The notes beneath the pieces were generated by a model. It was not told the DNA's origin and did no database searches. It worked only from the letters and a program-made list of their open reading frames with translations. A program made the translations under genes and the position numbers. A stretch of DNA of 64,000 nt from CAZAMB01 sp964501365 (GTDB lineage Bacteria > Planctomycetota > Phycisphaerae > UBA1845): the NCBI GenBank assembly GCA_964501365.1, contig CAZCST010000039.1:248001-312000 (forward strand). The letters run 5' to 3'. Within the stretch, counting starts at the first letter, position 1; every line of letters starts with the position of its first letter. This document shows positions 1-8,376 of this stretch, piece by piece.

Positions 1-1
1 T

Positions 2-508
2 ATCCTGCTTCCATTCGATGATCCGCTAGACACGTCTCACCTGTTAGTGGCTTTACATAAGCGTGTTGCGACGCACCCCGACGATCATATCGAAATTAGG
101 TTGGAGGACTTCGACGCATGGGTGGGCTCAGAAATCCGGGGCCACCCAGACTACAACGTCCGTAGGTGCTTTCGTGAATTCTGTAAGGTTCTTACATTCG
201 GACCCGCCCGAATGGGACAGCCTGGGTGTTTTATTTTTGCTGATGACGACAAGATCGTGATCGAAGTTTTTCACCGATTGGGGCAAGGACCGAAATTCAC
301 CCGCGGACAGATGTATCACTTCATTGAAGGCCTTTCCGGCCAAAATCGAATTGATCAGGCGGTAATTGCCAGGCATCGCACCGAAGCCCTTGCTCATGAT
401 TGGCCCTCACCATTTCCCAACCTCCCTGACGATCAACCGATTGAGATTATCATCAAACAAGTAACCCGGACCGAACGAATAAAACGCTTTCTGACCCGAA
501 TCCATTAG
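2..508 (+). CDS. Hypothetical protein, 5' end outside the window
   Basis: The frame is open from the left edge, so the gene begins upstream and only about the last 168 codons are visible. A GTG at 47 is the first internal start candidate, but no ribosome-binding site marks it. The product is mixed in charge, with a basic C-terminus (TRTERIKRFLTRIH), no signal peptide and no membrane segment. I recognise no domain. About 80 bases separate it from the FHA-like gene, so co-transcription is uncertain. Confidence 0.5.
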   Translation: MLLPFDDPLDTSHLLVALHKRVATHPDDHIEIRLEDFDAWVGSEIRGHPDYNVRRCFREFCKVLTFGPARMGQPGCFIFADDDKIVIEVFHRLGQGPKFTRGQMYHFIEGLSGQNRIDQAVIARHRTEALAHDWPSPFPNLPDDQPIEIIIKQVTRTERIKRFLTRIH

Positions 509-586
509 CAGATAGCTCGAAATCAGCGTTCAGAAGCAGTTATGATGGGCCGTATGTGCTAATTTTGAGTCTAATGGTGGGGATAT

Positions 587-2260
587 ATGTTCAGCCAACT
601 ATTGATTGTTCGGGTTCGGGCGGCGGAAAAGGCGCTGCGCGAGGGTCGGCTGGACGAAGCCTTTCGGCTGGCCATGGCCCCGGACTTGCGGGAGCACAAG
701 CGGGGAAAGGCTGTTTTGAGCGCCCTGGGTGAGAAATTCCTCGAACGGGCGCGGGAGCATTATCGGGCTGATCGGTTTTCCGAGGCACTTATCGATCTGG
801 ACCGGGCTGACGCAGGGGCTGGTACAGGCGAGAGCGAATTGAAAAATCAGGTGGCCGAACTGCGGAAATTCGTGCAGACGGTCGCCGCAGAAACCAACCG
901 CAATGACAACTCCCGGCGTCGCCGATTGGACGAGGCCGTGCGGCGGATTGAAGACGGGTCGCTTGCCGCGGGAAAACGAATCCTCGAAGAAGCCAGTTCA
1001 GCAGACGGAGCGGCCGCAAAGGTTCGCGAAGTCGCCGAGCGCCGTCAGGCCGAAGTGCGCGAGGTGCTTGCGCAGGCAGAGGCGGCGCTGGCAGCGGAAC
1101 AGTTTGCAGCCGCAGCCGATCGTGTGCAGCGGGCAAAGGCACTGGACGCACACGCGGTGGACGTCGTCCGGGTTGAGGCCGAGCTTTGCGGTCGCGTGAT
1201 TCACAACGCGCGTGCGGCGCTCGCTGAAGGAAAAATCGAGCGTGCGGCGAGTGAACTGGCGTGCCTGGGAGATGTCGGGAGGACATTGCCGGCGCGGCGG
1301 GAAGCTACCGACCTGCTCGCATGCGCAAAAGACATCGCCCGTTCCATCGCGGACGGCCGATACGGCGACGCAACACGCCTGGCGATGAACCTTGGGCGAA
1401 TGATGCCTGAGGCAAAGTGGGTGAAGGCGACGATTGAACAGGTGCGGCAGATGGAAGAGTTGCGTGCACAACTGGCGTCAGGCCCTCTGGCTCAAGAAGC
1501 GAATGGTGGGCACGGCCCACCCTACGAAAAGACCCCCCTGGTTCCCCCCTTAGTAAGGGGGGAGGCGGGGATCTCACGTGCTGCGGGTCGCGGTGCGATG
1601 GACGAAACAGTTGCCGTGCCGCGATCTGACGCCGCACGTCGCAATGATGGATTGGGGCCGATTCAACCAGCAGCGCGCGGCTCGGAAAAACTGCTGCTGC
1701 TCGTCGATGGCGGAGGGAGTTTCCTGCTCGTGCGCGGATCGGCGGCGTCGGTGGGACGGGCCGCGGCCGATCACCCGGCGGATGTACCGATTTTCAGCGA
1801 CTTGGCCGAGCGGCACATGAATGTCAGTCGCGTCGATGACGACTATTTCGCGTTTGCCAGCAAGGAAATCGAAGTCCGGGGCAATCCGACCCTGCACACC
1901 CTCTTGCGGGACGGCGACCGCGTCGTGCTGGGCCGCAAGGCAAAGTTCACGTTCCGGCTGCCCAGCCGCCGAAGCGCGACGGCCGTGCTCGAATTGAGCG
2001 ACACCACAAAGATGCCCAACGACGTGAGACGTGTGATATTATTTGATCGTGCGGCGACGATTGGCTTCGGGCCGACGGCACACATTCCGTGCCGGCATGC
2101 CGGCGGGCCGATCGTCCTGTATGAGCGTCATGGCACGTTCTGGGTGCGGCGGCAGGACGACGGGCATGTGGACACGGCGGCCAAGGAACTGGCGATCGGC
2201 GAAACCGTCGAAATGGGCGGCGTGAGCATGGTGATCCGGCCCTGGACGATGAAGGCCTAG
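587..2260 (+). CDS. FHA-like protein with helical-repeat N-terminus
   Basis: A 557-residue soluble protein. The first ~300 residues are Ala/Glu/Arg-rich helices with a TPR-like rhythm (for example EKALREGRLDEAFRLA and RAALAEGKIERAASELA). After a low-complexity linker, residues ~365-470 read like a forkhead-associated fold (LLVDGGGSFLLV, ASVGRAAADHPADVPIFSD, RHMNVSR, LRDGDRVVLG), and a second similar segment follows to the end. FHA domains bind phosphothreonine peptides. The start at 587 follows a GGTGGGG tract. The gene lies 24 bases before a Ser/Thr kinase, which suggests the two work as a phosphorylation reader and writer. The linker at residues ~305-330 is encoded by a palindromic repeat, listed separately. 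Confidence 0.7.
   Translation: MFSQLLIVRVRAAEKALREGRLDEAFRLAMAPDLREHKRGKAVLSALGEKFLERAREHYRADRFSEALIDLDRADAGAGTGESELKNQVAELRKFVQTVAAETNRNDNSRRRRLDEAVRRIEDGSLAAGKRILEEASSADGAAAKVREVAERRQAEVREVLAQAEAALAAEQFAAAADRVQRAKALDAHAVDVVRVEAELCGRVIHNARAALAEGKIERAASELACLGDVGRTLPARREATDLLACAKDIARSIADGRYGDATRLAMNLGRMMPEAKWVKATIEQVRQMEELRAQLASGPLAQEANGGHGPPYEKTPLVPPLVRGEAGISRAAGRGAMDETVAVPRSDAARRNDGLGPIQPAARGSEKLLLLVDGGGSFLLVRGSAASVGRAAADHPADVPIFSDLAERHMNVSRVDDDYFAFASKEIEVRGNPTLHTLLRDGDRVVLGRKAKFTFRLPSRRSATAVLELSDTTKMPNDVRRVILFDRAATIGFGPTAHIPCRHAGGPIVLYERHGTFWVRRQDDGHVDTAAKELAIGETVEMGGVSMVIRPWTMKA
1506..1562. repeat. Palindromic repeat pair inside a coding linker
   Basis: Two perfect inverted repeats lie side by side: GTGGGC-ACG-GCCCAC at 1506-1520 and CCCCCCTTA-G-TAAGGGGGG at 1544-1562. 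They are read in frame in the FHA-like gene as a Gly/Pro-rich linker (GHGPPYEKTPLVPPLVRGE). The first is of the same type as the GC-rich palindromes in the 36.3 kb spacer, so this looks like an intergenic-type repeat that entered a gene without breaking the frame. Confidence 0.65.
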
Positions 2261-2284
2261 AACATCAGCAATCTGCTGAGGGCG

Positions 2285-4789
2285 ATGAAAATGGCGTATA
2301 CATTCAAACATGGGCAGCGGCCGTTGGATAACTACACCATCCAGCGCGCGATCGGGCGGGGCGGGTTCGGCGAAGTGTACTACGCGATGAGCGACGGCGG
2401 TCGCGAAGTCGCCCTCAAGTACCTCAAGGAAAATCCGGACGTCGAACTGCGCGGCGTCAGCAACTGCATCAATCTGAAGAGCCCGTATCTCGTCTCCATC
2501 TTCGACGTGAAGAAGAATGCCGACGGCGAATACTTCATCATCATGGAGTATTGCTCCGGTCCGTCGCTGCGTGATCTGCTCATCGCCGAGCCAAAGGGAT
2601 TCGCACCGGAGAAGGCCGCGTTCTTCTGCCGGGAAATCGGCAAGGGGCTTGCCTATCTGCATGATCGCGGAATCGTGCATCGCGATCTCAAACCCGGCAA
2701 CATATTCTTTGACGACGGCTACGTGAAGATCGGCGACTATGGCCTGAGCAAATTCATCGCCGTTTCGCGGCACAGCGCACAGACTGCCAGCGTCGGCACG
2801 GTCCACTACATGGCCCCCGAAATCGGCAGCGGCGATTACTCGAAGGGCGTGGACATCTACGCTCTCGGCGTGATGCTTTACGAAATGGTGCTGGGCAAGG
2901 TTCCCTTTGAAGGCTCGTCGATGGCTGAAGTCCTGATGAAGCATCTCACGACGCAGCCCGAGCTCGATGAGCTTTCGCCGCAATTCGGCAAAGTAATCCG
3001 CAAGGCGCTGCAGAAAGACCCGAAGGACCGCTACCAGAGCGTCGAAGAAATGATCGACGACCTGCTGCTCGGCGAAGACATTCAAAAAAGCCTGGCGGGC
3101 TTCAGCACCAAGAGTCTTGAAGGCGCAGTCCGCGCGGGTGGGCGCGACCGGTTCGATTCGCCGGTTCCCTCGCCCAATCCGATCCGGCCACCACGATTCG
3201 AACAACCGCGATCGCCCGGGCGTGCGGCTCCGCTTGGTGCTGAAGGCGTGTTGCCGTCCAAGCTGGCCCGAAAGATGGAGGCGCTGTCGCGCAAGATCGA
3301 CCGGAAAATGGCCAAGCTCGGCGGATCTCCTCGACTTCCGGGGGCTCCCCCACCGCCGCCAGGTTCGGATGCCTACGAGGCCATGGACCGCCCGGAGAAT
3401 TACGAGAGACGCTGGAGGCGGTCTGATCCGAATCGTGAACGTAGCGGCAAGCGATTTCTTTTGCTGGGATTGCTTACCGTTGGCCTGTCCGTTGGGCTGG
3501 GACTTGCGGTCGGCGCATCCTCCGGGCCCGAGGAACGCGGAGTCGCGGCGGGGATGCTGGTTGGCGCGATGCTTCTGGGAATTCTGCTGGGACGTCGAGT
3601 CGAGAACTGGTTCGGCGTGAAGGATGGGCCCGGCTGGGCGCAAAAGCTGATGCGCATCGCGGCAGCCGCACCGCTGCTGGCCATGGGGTGTGCCCCGCTC
3701 CTTGAGGTTGATGTTTCGCACAGCGGAATCGGCCTGTTCCTTGGGTTGCTGGCGACATCCGTGCTCAAGAATTGGGACGACGTGGAGGACGAAGGGGCCG
3801 ACGGAGAAATCAAACCCAAGTCTATCGCCGGATGCGCCTTTTTGGCACTGATCCTCACTGCGATGGCCACGGGAATCACCCACGGCGAGTCCGATCAGGT
3901 GGTCTTCGTCGCGGCAGGAGTCGCGGCGGCGGTTTCCCTCATCCTGCAGGCCGGCGCGTGGTGGACCGTGCATCACCGCACGATGGAGGCTCGCGCCACG
4001 GGCTCGGGCGACAACAACCCGGATGATGGACGCGACGAAGCAGTGACACAGGTTGGCACGGGAAAGCCGAGTTCGGGGATGGGCGATTGGGCTGGCGAAT
4101 TCTTCAAGCCCGAGCCGGAGACGCCGAGGAACGAACAGCCTTCCAACACGCTCGCTTCGTGGGTGGATGATCGCGGCCGCCGGCCTCGAGCGCTCATCCC
4201 GCGCGTGTTCTGGAGCCTGATGTCGTTCGGGCTCATGGGCGGAGCGATCGTGACGTTTCTCTACCCTCTGATCGCCCGGCCGGATGACTCGCACGACATT
4301 ACCGCGGCGATCATGCTGTGCACAGGCTTTGCCGCCACCGCGCTTTTCACGATGCGAAAGACAACTCCGCTGCGACAGCCGGGATTCTGGCGCGAGACGC
4401 TTCGGCCATTCCTGATTTCCGTAAGCCTGTTTGGGATCGGAGCAACGACTACGGCCATTGTACGCGAATGGGATCACACGCATGACTGCGGTCGGGATCA
4501 TTTCAAGAGCGTCTGGCTGGAAAAGCGCGAGGCGATACGTGAGGCGGCATTCAAAGTGCGGGCGATGGGTGTGCAAGTGGAGATTCCTGAACCGCCGGAG
4601 CTGCCAGAGTCTGCTTCGGTGGTGATGGATGAGGGCGAGTGTGATGACAGGCCCTGCCTTGACGACAAGGAAAAGACAGCCGTGGTGAGCGGATTGGTCA
4701 TGTCGTCGATCTCATTTGTGGGTCTGACGTTCTTTACCGGCAGGAATCCGCGGCGAAAGGATAGCACTCCCGGCCAACAAGCTGCGTGA
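2285..4789 (+). CDS. Membrane Ser/Thr protein kinase (Hanks type)
   Basis: 834 residues. The N-terminal kinase domain (~16-270) shows a glycine loop GRGGFGEVYY, the VAIK-type lysine in VALKYLK, the catalytic loop HRDLKPGN, the metal motif as DYG (in VKIGDYGLS) instead of the usual DFG, and the APE motif (MAPEI). A Pro/Arg-rich linker (~270-385) leads to a long C-terminal part with about ten hydrophobic segments starting near residue 391. The kinase domain should therefore face the cytoplasm on a polytopic anchor, with no obvious extracellular sensor domain. The start has a GAGGG ribosome-binding site; an ATG two codons later is an alternative. It lies 24 bases after the FHA-like gene and is probably co-transcribed with it. 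Confidence 0.88.
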   Translation: MKMAYTFKHGQRPLDNYTIQRAIGRGGFGEVYYAMSDGGREVALKYLKENPDVELRGVSNCINLKSPYLVSIFDVKKNADGEYFIIMEYCSGPSLRDLLIAEPKGFAPEKAAFFCREIGKGLAYLHDRGIVHRDLKPGNIFFDDGYVKIGDYGLSKFIAVSRHSAQTASVGTVHYMAPEIGSGDYSKGVDIYALGVMLYEMVLGKVPFEGSSMAEVLMKHLTTQPELDELSPQFGKVIRKALQKDPKDRYQSVEEMIDDLLLGEDIQKSLAGFSTKSLEGAVRAGGRDRFDSPVPSPNPIRPPRFEQPRSPGRAAPLGAEGVLPSKLARKMEALSRKIDRKMAKLGGSPRLPGAPPPPPGSDAYEAMDRPENYERRWRRSDPNRERSGKRFLLLGLLTVGLSVGLGLAVGASSGPEERGVAAGMLVGAMLLGILLGRRVENWFGVKDGPGWAQKLMRIAAAAPLLAMGCAPLLEVDVSHSGIGLFLGLLATSVLKNWDDVEDEGADGEIKPKSIAGCAFLALILTAMATGITHGESDQVVFVAAGVAAAVSLILQAGAWWTVHHRTMEARATGSGDNNPDDGRDEAVTQVGTGKPSSGMGDWAGEFFKPEPETPRNEQPSNTLASWVDDRGRRPRALIPRVFWSLMSFGLMGGAIVTFLYPLIARPDDSHDITAAIMLCTGFAATALFTMRKTTPLRQPGFWRETLRPFLISVSLFGIGATTTAIVREWDHTHDCGRDHFKSVWLEKREAIREAAFKVRAMGVQVEIPEPPELPESASVVMDEGECDDRPCLDDKEKTAVVSGLVMSSISFVGLTFFTGRNPRRKDSTPGQQAA

Positions 4790-4873
4790 GTCTTGAAGCG
4801 CGAAGCGCCTGCGCAGAGTAATCGTTTGCTGCTCGCCCCACAGAGTTGTATCCGCTGAAGTTCTCTGAAGAAA

Positions 4874-5281
4874 TCATTCGGGATCGGGCGGGCCGCCGAC
4901 TCCGCTTTGGGCGAAGCACAGCACCAGGCCGTTGCAATCCTTGATGACCAGCTCGCGGCAGCCGTAGACGCGGGTAACCGGGCCGGTGACGACGGTGACG
5001 CCGCCCTGGGCATACTCGGCCGCGAGCGCTTCCACGTCGTCGACGAAAATATATGCGTTGTAGCCGACGCCGCTGTGTGGCCGGGTGGTTTTTGCAGGGT
5101 CGAGCTCGCGGCCAAGCTGAATCGTGACCATATCACGCGAGACCTGCGTGAAGACCGGCGGATCGCCGAAATAGCCGCCGATCGTGAAGCCCAGCACATC
5201 GTGATAATACTCGGCTGTGCGGATCAGATCTGGCACTCGAAATTGCGGTTCAATGCATAGAAATTTTGCGGAGTTACTCAT
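4874..5281 (-). CDS. VOC-superfamily (glyoxalase/bleomycin-resistance-like) protein
   Basis: A small single-domain protein of 135 residues from the chosen ATG. VOC features are the paired beta-alpha-beta-beta-beta pattern: PQFRVPDLIRTAEYYHDVLGF at the N-terminus, then YNAYIFVDDVEALAAEYAQGG, and a C-terminal strand IKDCNGLVLCFAQ. The substrate cannot be read from sequence, and the metal ligands are not certain. The start at 5281 (MSNSAKF) has a GGAGA upstream; the frame is open to an ATG at 5377 that would add 32 polar residues without homology. It converges on the kinase gene with an 84-base gap. Confidence 0.8.
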   Translation of the reverse strand: MSNSAKFLCIEPQFRVPDLIRTAEYYHDVLGFTIGGYFGDPPVFTQVSRDMVTIQLGRELDPAKTTRPHSGVGYNAYIFVDDVEALAAEYAQGGVTVVTGPVTRVYGCRELVIKDCNGLVLCFAQSGVGGPPDPE

Positions 5282-5763
5282 GGTTTGGATGATCTCCAGA
5301 TTTGGGGTCGTTGGCCAGCTGCGTATCGTTTGTTGCATTTGCAAAATTTGGTTTTGATCGGTCATCTTTTCTTTCACGCGGGGAAGCGAAACCGCGTTTT
5401 CGAGTTGGAAACGCCGTTTCGAAAAGCAACAAGTAATAGGGCAATTGCTGTTAGACCTGATTGCGATAAAGTGTATCTTTCAAACCGCTTTGTTCTGACA
5501 TTTCTCATGATCCACGTCCCGCATTTGATTCCTCAACGCGCGGACCCTCCGCCTCTATATCATTATCAACAAGAGCGGCGCGCGCAACTTGGTGATGAAT
5601 GCGGATCAAAAGTGGCGAATTAAAGCAGGGAGAGAAGCAGGTAAGATACTATAGTGAAGACGAGAAGTTCGAAATTGAAACGACACCACGGCGAAGTGGG
5701 CTGACCGATGATCGCGGCCCCACCCACCGGCATGGCGATGGGTGGGGCATCCGCTTTTCTTCG
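5282..5763. other. Intergenic region with degenerate composite element
   Basis: 482 bases without a convincing gene. It holds the promoter side of the VOC gene. It also has a GGCGCGCGC box at 5577-5585, preceded by TATCAACAAGAGC, and TTCGAGTTG at ~5396-5404, which is the spacing seen in the composite repeats at 34, 37 and 60 kb. A segment around 5462-5495 (AAAG..ATCTTTCAA..CGCTTTGTTC) resembles 34358-34390. A strong hairpin closes the region. Confidence 0.5.
5717..5758. terminator. Hairpin between exported-protein gene end and spacer
   Basis: GCCCCACCCA (5717-5726) pairs perfectly with TGGGTGGGGC (5739-5748). On the plus strand it is followed by a weak T-rich stretch (CTTTTCTT). It lies just downstream of the stop of the minus-strand gene ending at 5764, but lacks a T-run in that direction. 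It could be a bidirectional terminator or the 3' hairpin of the degenerate composite element. Confidence 0.45.
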
Positions 5764-6369
5764 CTACTTGCCCTTCTCGATGGAAACCGCAAGCGCCTCG
5801 GTGTGCCGAATCACAAGTTCGTCGCCCTTCTTGATCTCCCCGAACGCCTTGTAATCTTCATGCACTCTAAAGCTTCGCTTCTTGCCGTCGGGCCCCTTCA
5901 GGGTGATCCTTCGCAGAGCGGGATGAACGGCCTCCACGGTGGCCTTGTACTCAGCAACATCAACGACAACCGCACCGGGCTCTTGCCCTTTGGCGGCCAC
6001 GGCCACGGCCGTCGTATCGCTCGCGCTGGGGGCGTCGGCGGCTTTGCGGACAAACAGGGCGATAGACTCGAAATACTTGAGTACGAGCTCATCACCGGCT
6101 TTGATCTGGTCGAGGTTCTTGACTGCGGGACCCGCTTTCACGGTGACCGTCTCGCCTTTTGAATCCGTGAGCGTGACCAGTCGCTTGGCCTGATCGACCG
6201 AATCCACCTTTGCTTTCAACTCAACGATGTCGCCAACAACGATTCGTGGCTTTGCCGCTTCCTTTTCCTTGCCTGCGGCCGGTTTGCCTTCCTGTCCAAG
6301 CGCCGTCGTAGCAACGAGGCCGAACGAACCGATCAGAAGAGACCGAACCAGAGTCTGAATTACGGACAT
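5764..6369 (-). CDS. Exported protein with two tandem copies of a small beta-rich domain
   Basis: 201 residues starting at ATG 6369, chosen because AAAGGA lies directly upstream and a signal peptide follows (SVIQTLVRSLLIGSFGLVATTALGQ). The mature part repeats one ~65-residue unit. Copy one runs from GDIVELKAKVDSVDQAKRLV to KAGDELVLKYFESIALFV, and copy two from VAEYKATVEAVHPALRRITL to KKGDELVIRHTEALAVSI. The units share the pattern of five strands ending in KxGDELVxxxxEulAlxI, suggestive of a small OB-like barrel. Likely periplasmic. No family name is assigned with confidence. Confidence 0.75.
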   Translation of the reverse strand: MSVIQTLVRSLLIGSFGLVATTALGQEGKPAAGKEKEAAKPRIVVGDIVELKAKVDSVDQAKRLVTLTDSKGETVTVKAGPAVKNLDQIKAGDELVLKYFESIALFVRKAADAPSASDTTAVAVAAKGQEPGAVVVDVAEYKATVEAVHPALRRITLKGPDGKKRSFRVHEDYKAFGEIKKGDELVIRHTEALAVSIEKGK

Positions 6370-6521
6370 TTTTTTCCTTTCATGCGTTTCATTTGGGTTT
6401 ACGAAATCCGCCCAGGACGACAATCGCCGGGACACGTGGAACCGTAATCCGCATTATCCACGAATACCATTGATCACGTCCAGAGGGTTGGCGACGTGCT
6501 CGACGCAGCCTTGGGTGGTTC

Positions 6522-6872
6522 TTAGGGGTGCAGGACGATTTCCCGCCCAGCCGTCCTCGAGAACGCACCATAACCCTCCTGCCATGCGAAATCGCGACTC
6601 GAAGGAAAAGTATCGTGAATCCATTTCGACGATCCGCCTTTGAGAAGCTGGACGGCCTTGGCGATGGGGAGAGTCGCAGGCAACGAAATCAGCAGGTGCA
6701 GGTGATCGTCCGTCCCGCCAATTGCAAGCGACTTCTTTTCGTTTTCGCGAGCGATTCCGCCCAAGTATGCCCATAGATGGTCTCGGATGACAGAGTTGAT
6801 GAGCTTACGCCGACCTTTCGTGCTGAAGACAATGTGCTTGAGGCAATTCGAGTAGGAGTGCGACACGATCAA
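6522..6872 (-). pseudogene. Truncated REP-associated (IS200/Y1-type) transposase
   Basis: The first ~105 residues match the HUH tyrosine transposase family: HIVFSTKGRRKLI, the metal-binding motif in TDDHLHLLISLP, LKGGSSKWIHDTF and FAWQEGYGAFS. After GYGAFS the reading frame leaves the family and stops within 14 codons. The helix that should carry the catalytic tyrosine (typically YIxxQ) is absent. Another frame over 6454-6540 carries a typical C-terminal tail of such proteins (LRTTQGCVEHVANP), so an internal deletion or frameshift removed the active-site segment. It is predicted to be inactive. Confidence 0.8.
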
Positions 6873-6941
6873 GCGTATCCATTAGGAATTCAGGCATTCC
6901 GAATTTCTACAGAACTTCGGTTTCATTTCGGTCTCTTCACC

Positions 6942-7013
6942 TGTCCCGTAGGGACATTTGATAATAGCCCAGCGATTTATCGCTGGGCTATTTTCATCAT
7001 GCCCCTACGGGGC
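6942..7013. repeat. Cluster of three palindromes (REP-like) beside the dead transposase
   Basis: Three inverted repeats in 72 bases: TGTCCCGTAGGGACA at 6942-6956, an 11-bp stem (ATAGCCCAGCG at 6964-6974 with CGCTGGGCTAT at 6981-6991, loop ATTTAT), and GCCCC-TACG-GGGC at 7001-7013. The middle hairpin is followed by TTT and could also end transcription. The location immediately upstream of a REP-associated transposase start fits a REP element that such enzymes mobilise. Confidence 0.65.
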
Positions 7014-7036
7014 CCAGGCTTGGCACGCCCTTTCGT

Positions 7037-8266
7037 TTACGCGAGTACTTTTCGCAGGCGTTCCGCGGCCCAGTCGACCTCATCCTTGGTGATGCAGAGC
7101 GGCGGGGCGAGGCGGATGGTCTGCTCGTGGGTGTCCTTGCAGAGCAGGCCTTCGCGCATCAGCGTTTCGCAGTAGGGACGGGCGCGGCCGGCGGCGGCAG
7201 TCAGGTCGATGCCGAACCACAGACCCTTGGCGCGGATTGTCGCGATCTTGTTGGTCTTGATGTCGCGGAGCTTGCCCAAAAGGTAGTCGCCCATTTTCTT
7301 CGCGTTGTCCTGGTACTTATTCGTGCGGAGGATTTCGATGACCTTGCGGGCGATGGCGGCGGCCAGCGGATTTCCGCCGAAGGTGCTGCCGTGGTCGCCG
7401 GGGGTGAAGACGCTCATGATTTCGTGCGAAGTGACAATGGCCGAGACCGGCATGATGCCGCCGCCGAGCGCCTTACCCAGGATGTAGATGTCGGGCTTCA
7501 CGCCGTCGTGCTCGCAGGTAAAGGTCTTTCCCGTGCGGCCCAGGCCGGCCTGGATTTCGTCGGCGATGAAGAGAACCTTCTTCTCGGTGCAGATCTGGCG
7601 TACGGCCTTAAGGTATCCATCCGGCGGAATTTTCACACCGGCCTCGCCCTGAATCGGCTCGACCAAGAAGGCAACGGTATCACCGTCAATCGCGCGGCGA
7701 AGCTCGTCGGCGTCGCCGTATTCGACGATGGTGAAACCGGGCGTAAAGGGGCCGAAGCCGGCTCTGCACTGCGGATCGGTGCTGAAGCTGATGATGGTCG
7801 TGGTGCGGCCATGGAAGTTGCCTTCGCAGCAGATGATCTTGGCCTTGCCTTCTTTGACCCCCTTCTTCATGTAACCCCATTTGCGAGCGGCTTTGACGGC
7901 GGTCTCGACACCCTCAGCTCCGGTGTTCATAGGTAGGACGGCCTCCATGCCGCAGAGGTCGGCGAGGGCCTGACACATCGGACCCAGCTGGTCGTTGTGG
8001 AAGGCACGCGAGGTAAGAGTGACCTTGTCGAGCTGCTCTTTCGCCGTGGCGATGAGCTCGGGGTGGCAGTGACCGAAGTTCACCGCGGAGTAGGCCGCGA
8101 GCATGTCCATGTATTTCTTGCCATCGACGTCGGTAACCCAGACGCCCTCCGCCTCGGCGACGACGACGGGCAGTGGATGGTAGTTATGTGCTGCGGATTG
8201 CTCGACGAGTTCAATGTGGTCGTGTCCGGTCATCCGTCCCTTGGGTGACTTGGTTGCCGTATTCAT
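7037..8266 (-). CDS. rocD: Ornithine--oxo-acid aminotransferase
   Basis: 409 residues, the usual length for this class-III PLP aminotransferase, which converts ornithine and 2-oxoglutarate to glutamate semialdehyde and glutamate. Visible family segments are YSAVNFGHCHPEL, MNTGAEGVETAVKAARKWGY, CEGNFHGRTT, LVEPIQGEAGV, FIADEIQAGLGRTGK, the PLP-lysine motif ILGKALGGG, and GDHGSTFGGNPLA. Acetylornithine aminotransferase is the main alternative, but the MNTGAEGVETA and YSAVN segments favour ornithine aminotransferase. The gene stands alone on the minus strand. Confidence 0.92.
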   Translation of the reverse strand: MNTATKSPKGRMTGHDHIELVEQSAAHNYHPLPVVVAEAEGVWVTDVDGKKYMDMLAAYSAVNFGHCHPELIATAKEQLDKVTLTSRAFHNDQLGPMCQALADLCGMEAVLPMNTGAEGVETAVKAARKWGYMKKGVKEGKAKIICCEGNFHGRTTTIISFSTDPQCRAGFGPFTPGFTIVEYGDADELRRAIDGDTVAFLVEPIQGEAGVKIPPDGYLKAVRQICTEKKVLFIADEIQAGLGRTGKTFTCEHDGVKPDIYILGKALGGGIMPVSAIVTSHEIMSVFTPGDHGSTFGGNPLAAAIARKVIEILRTNKYQDNAKKMGDYLLGKLRDIKTNKIATIRAKGLWFGIDLTAAAGRARPYCETLMREGLLCKDTHEQTIRLAPPLCITKDEVDWAAERLRKVLA

Positions 8267-8376
8267 TTTGAATTACCCCTTTCCAAAAATAGCTGAGCAA
8301 GAATTCAGCCCCTATTTTTAAGGCCAGGACTGACTATGGTCCAGTGACGCCTCTGTGCGGGTGATCCCGCGTGCGA

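Noticed and set aside
2039..4576. 845-codon open frame on the minus strand opposite the first kinase
   Set aside because: It is a shadow of a GC-rich gene: the product is Arg/His-rich without any domain, while the plus strand encodes a clear kinase.
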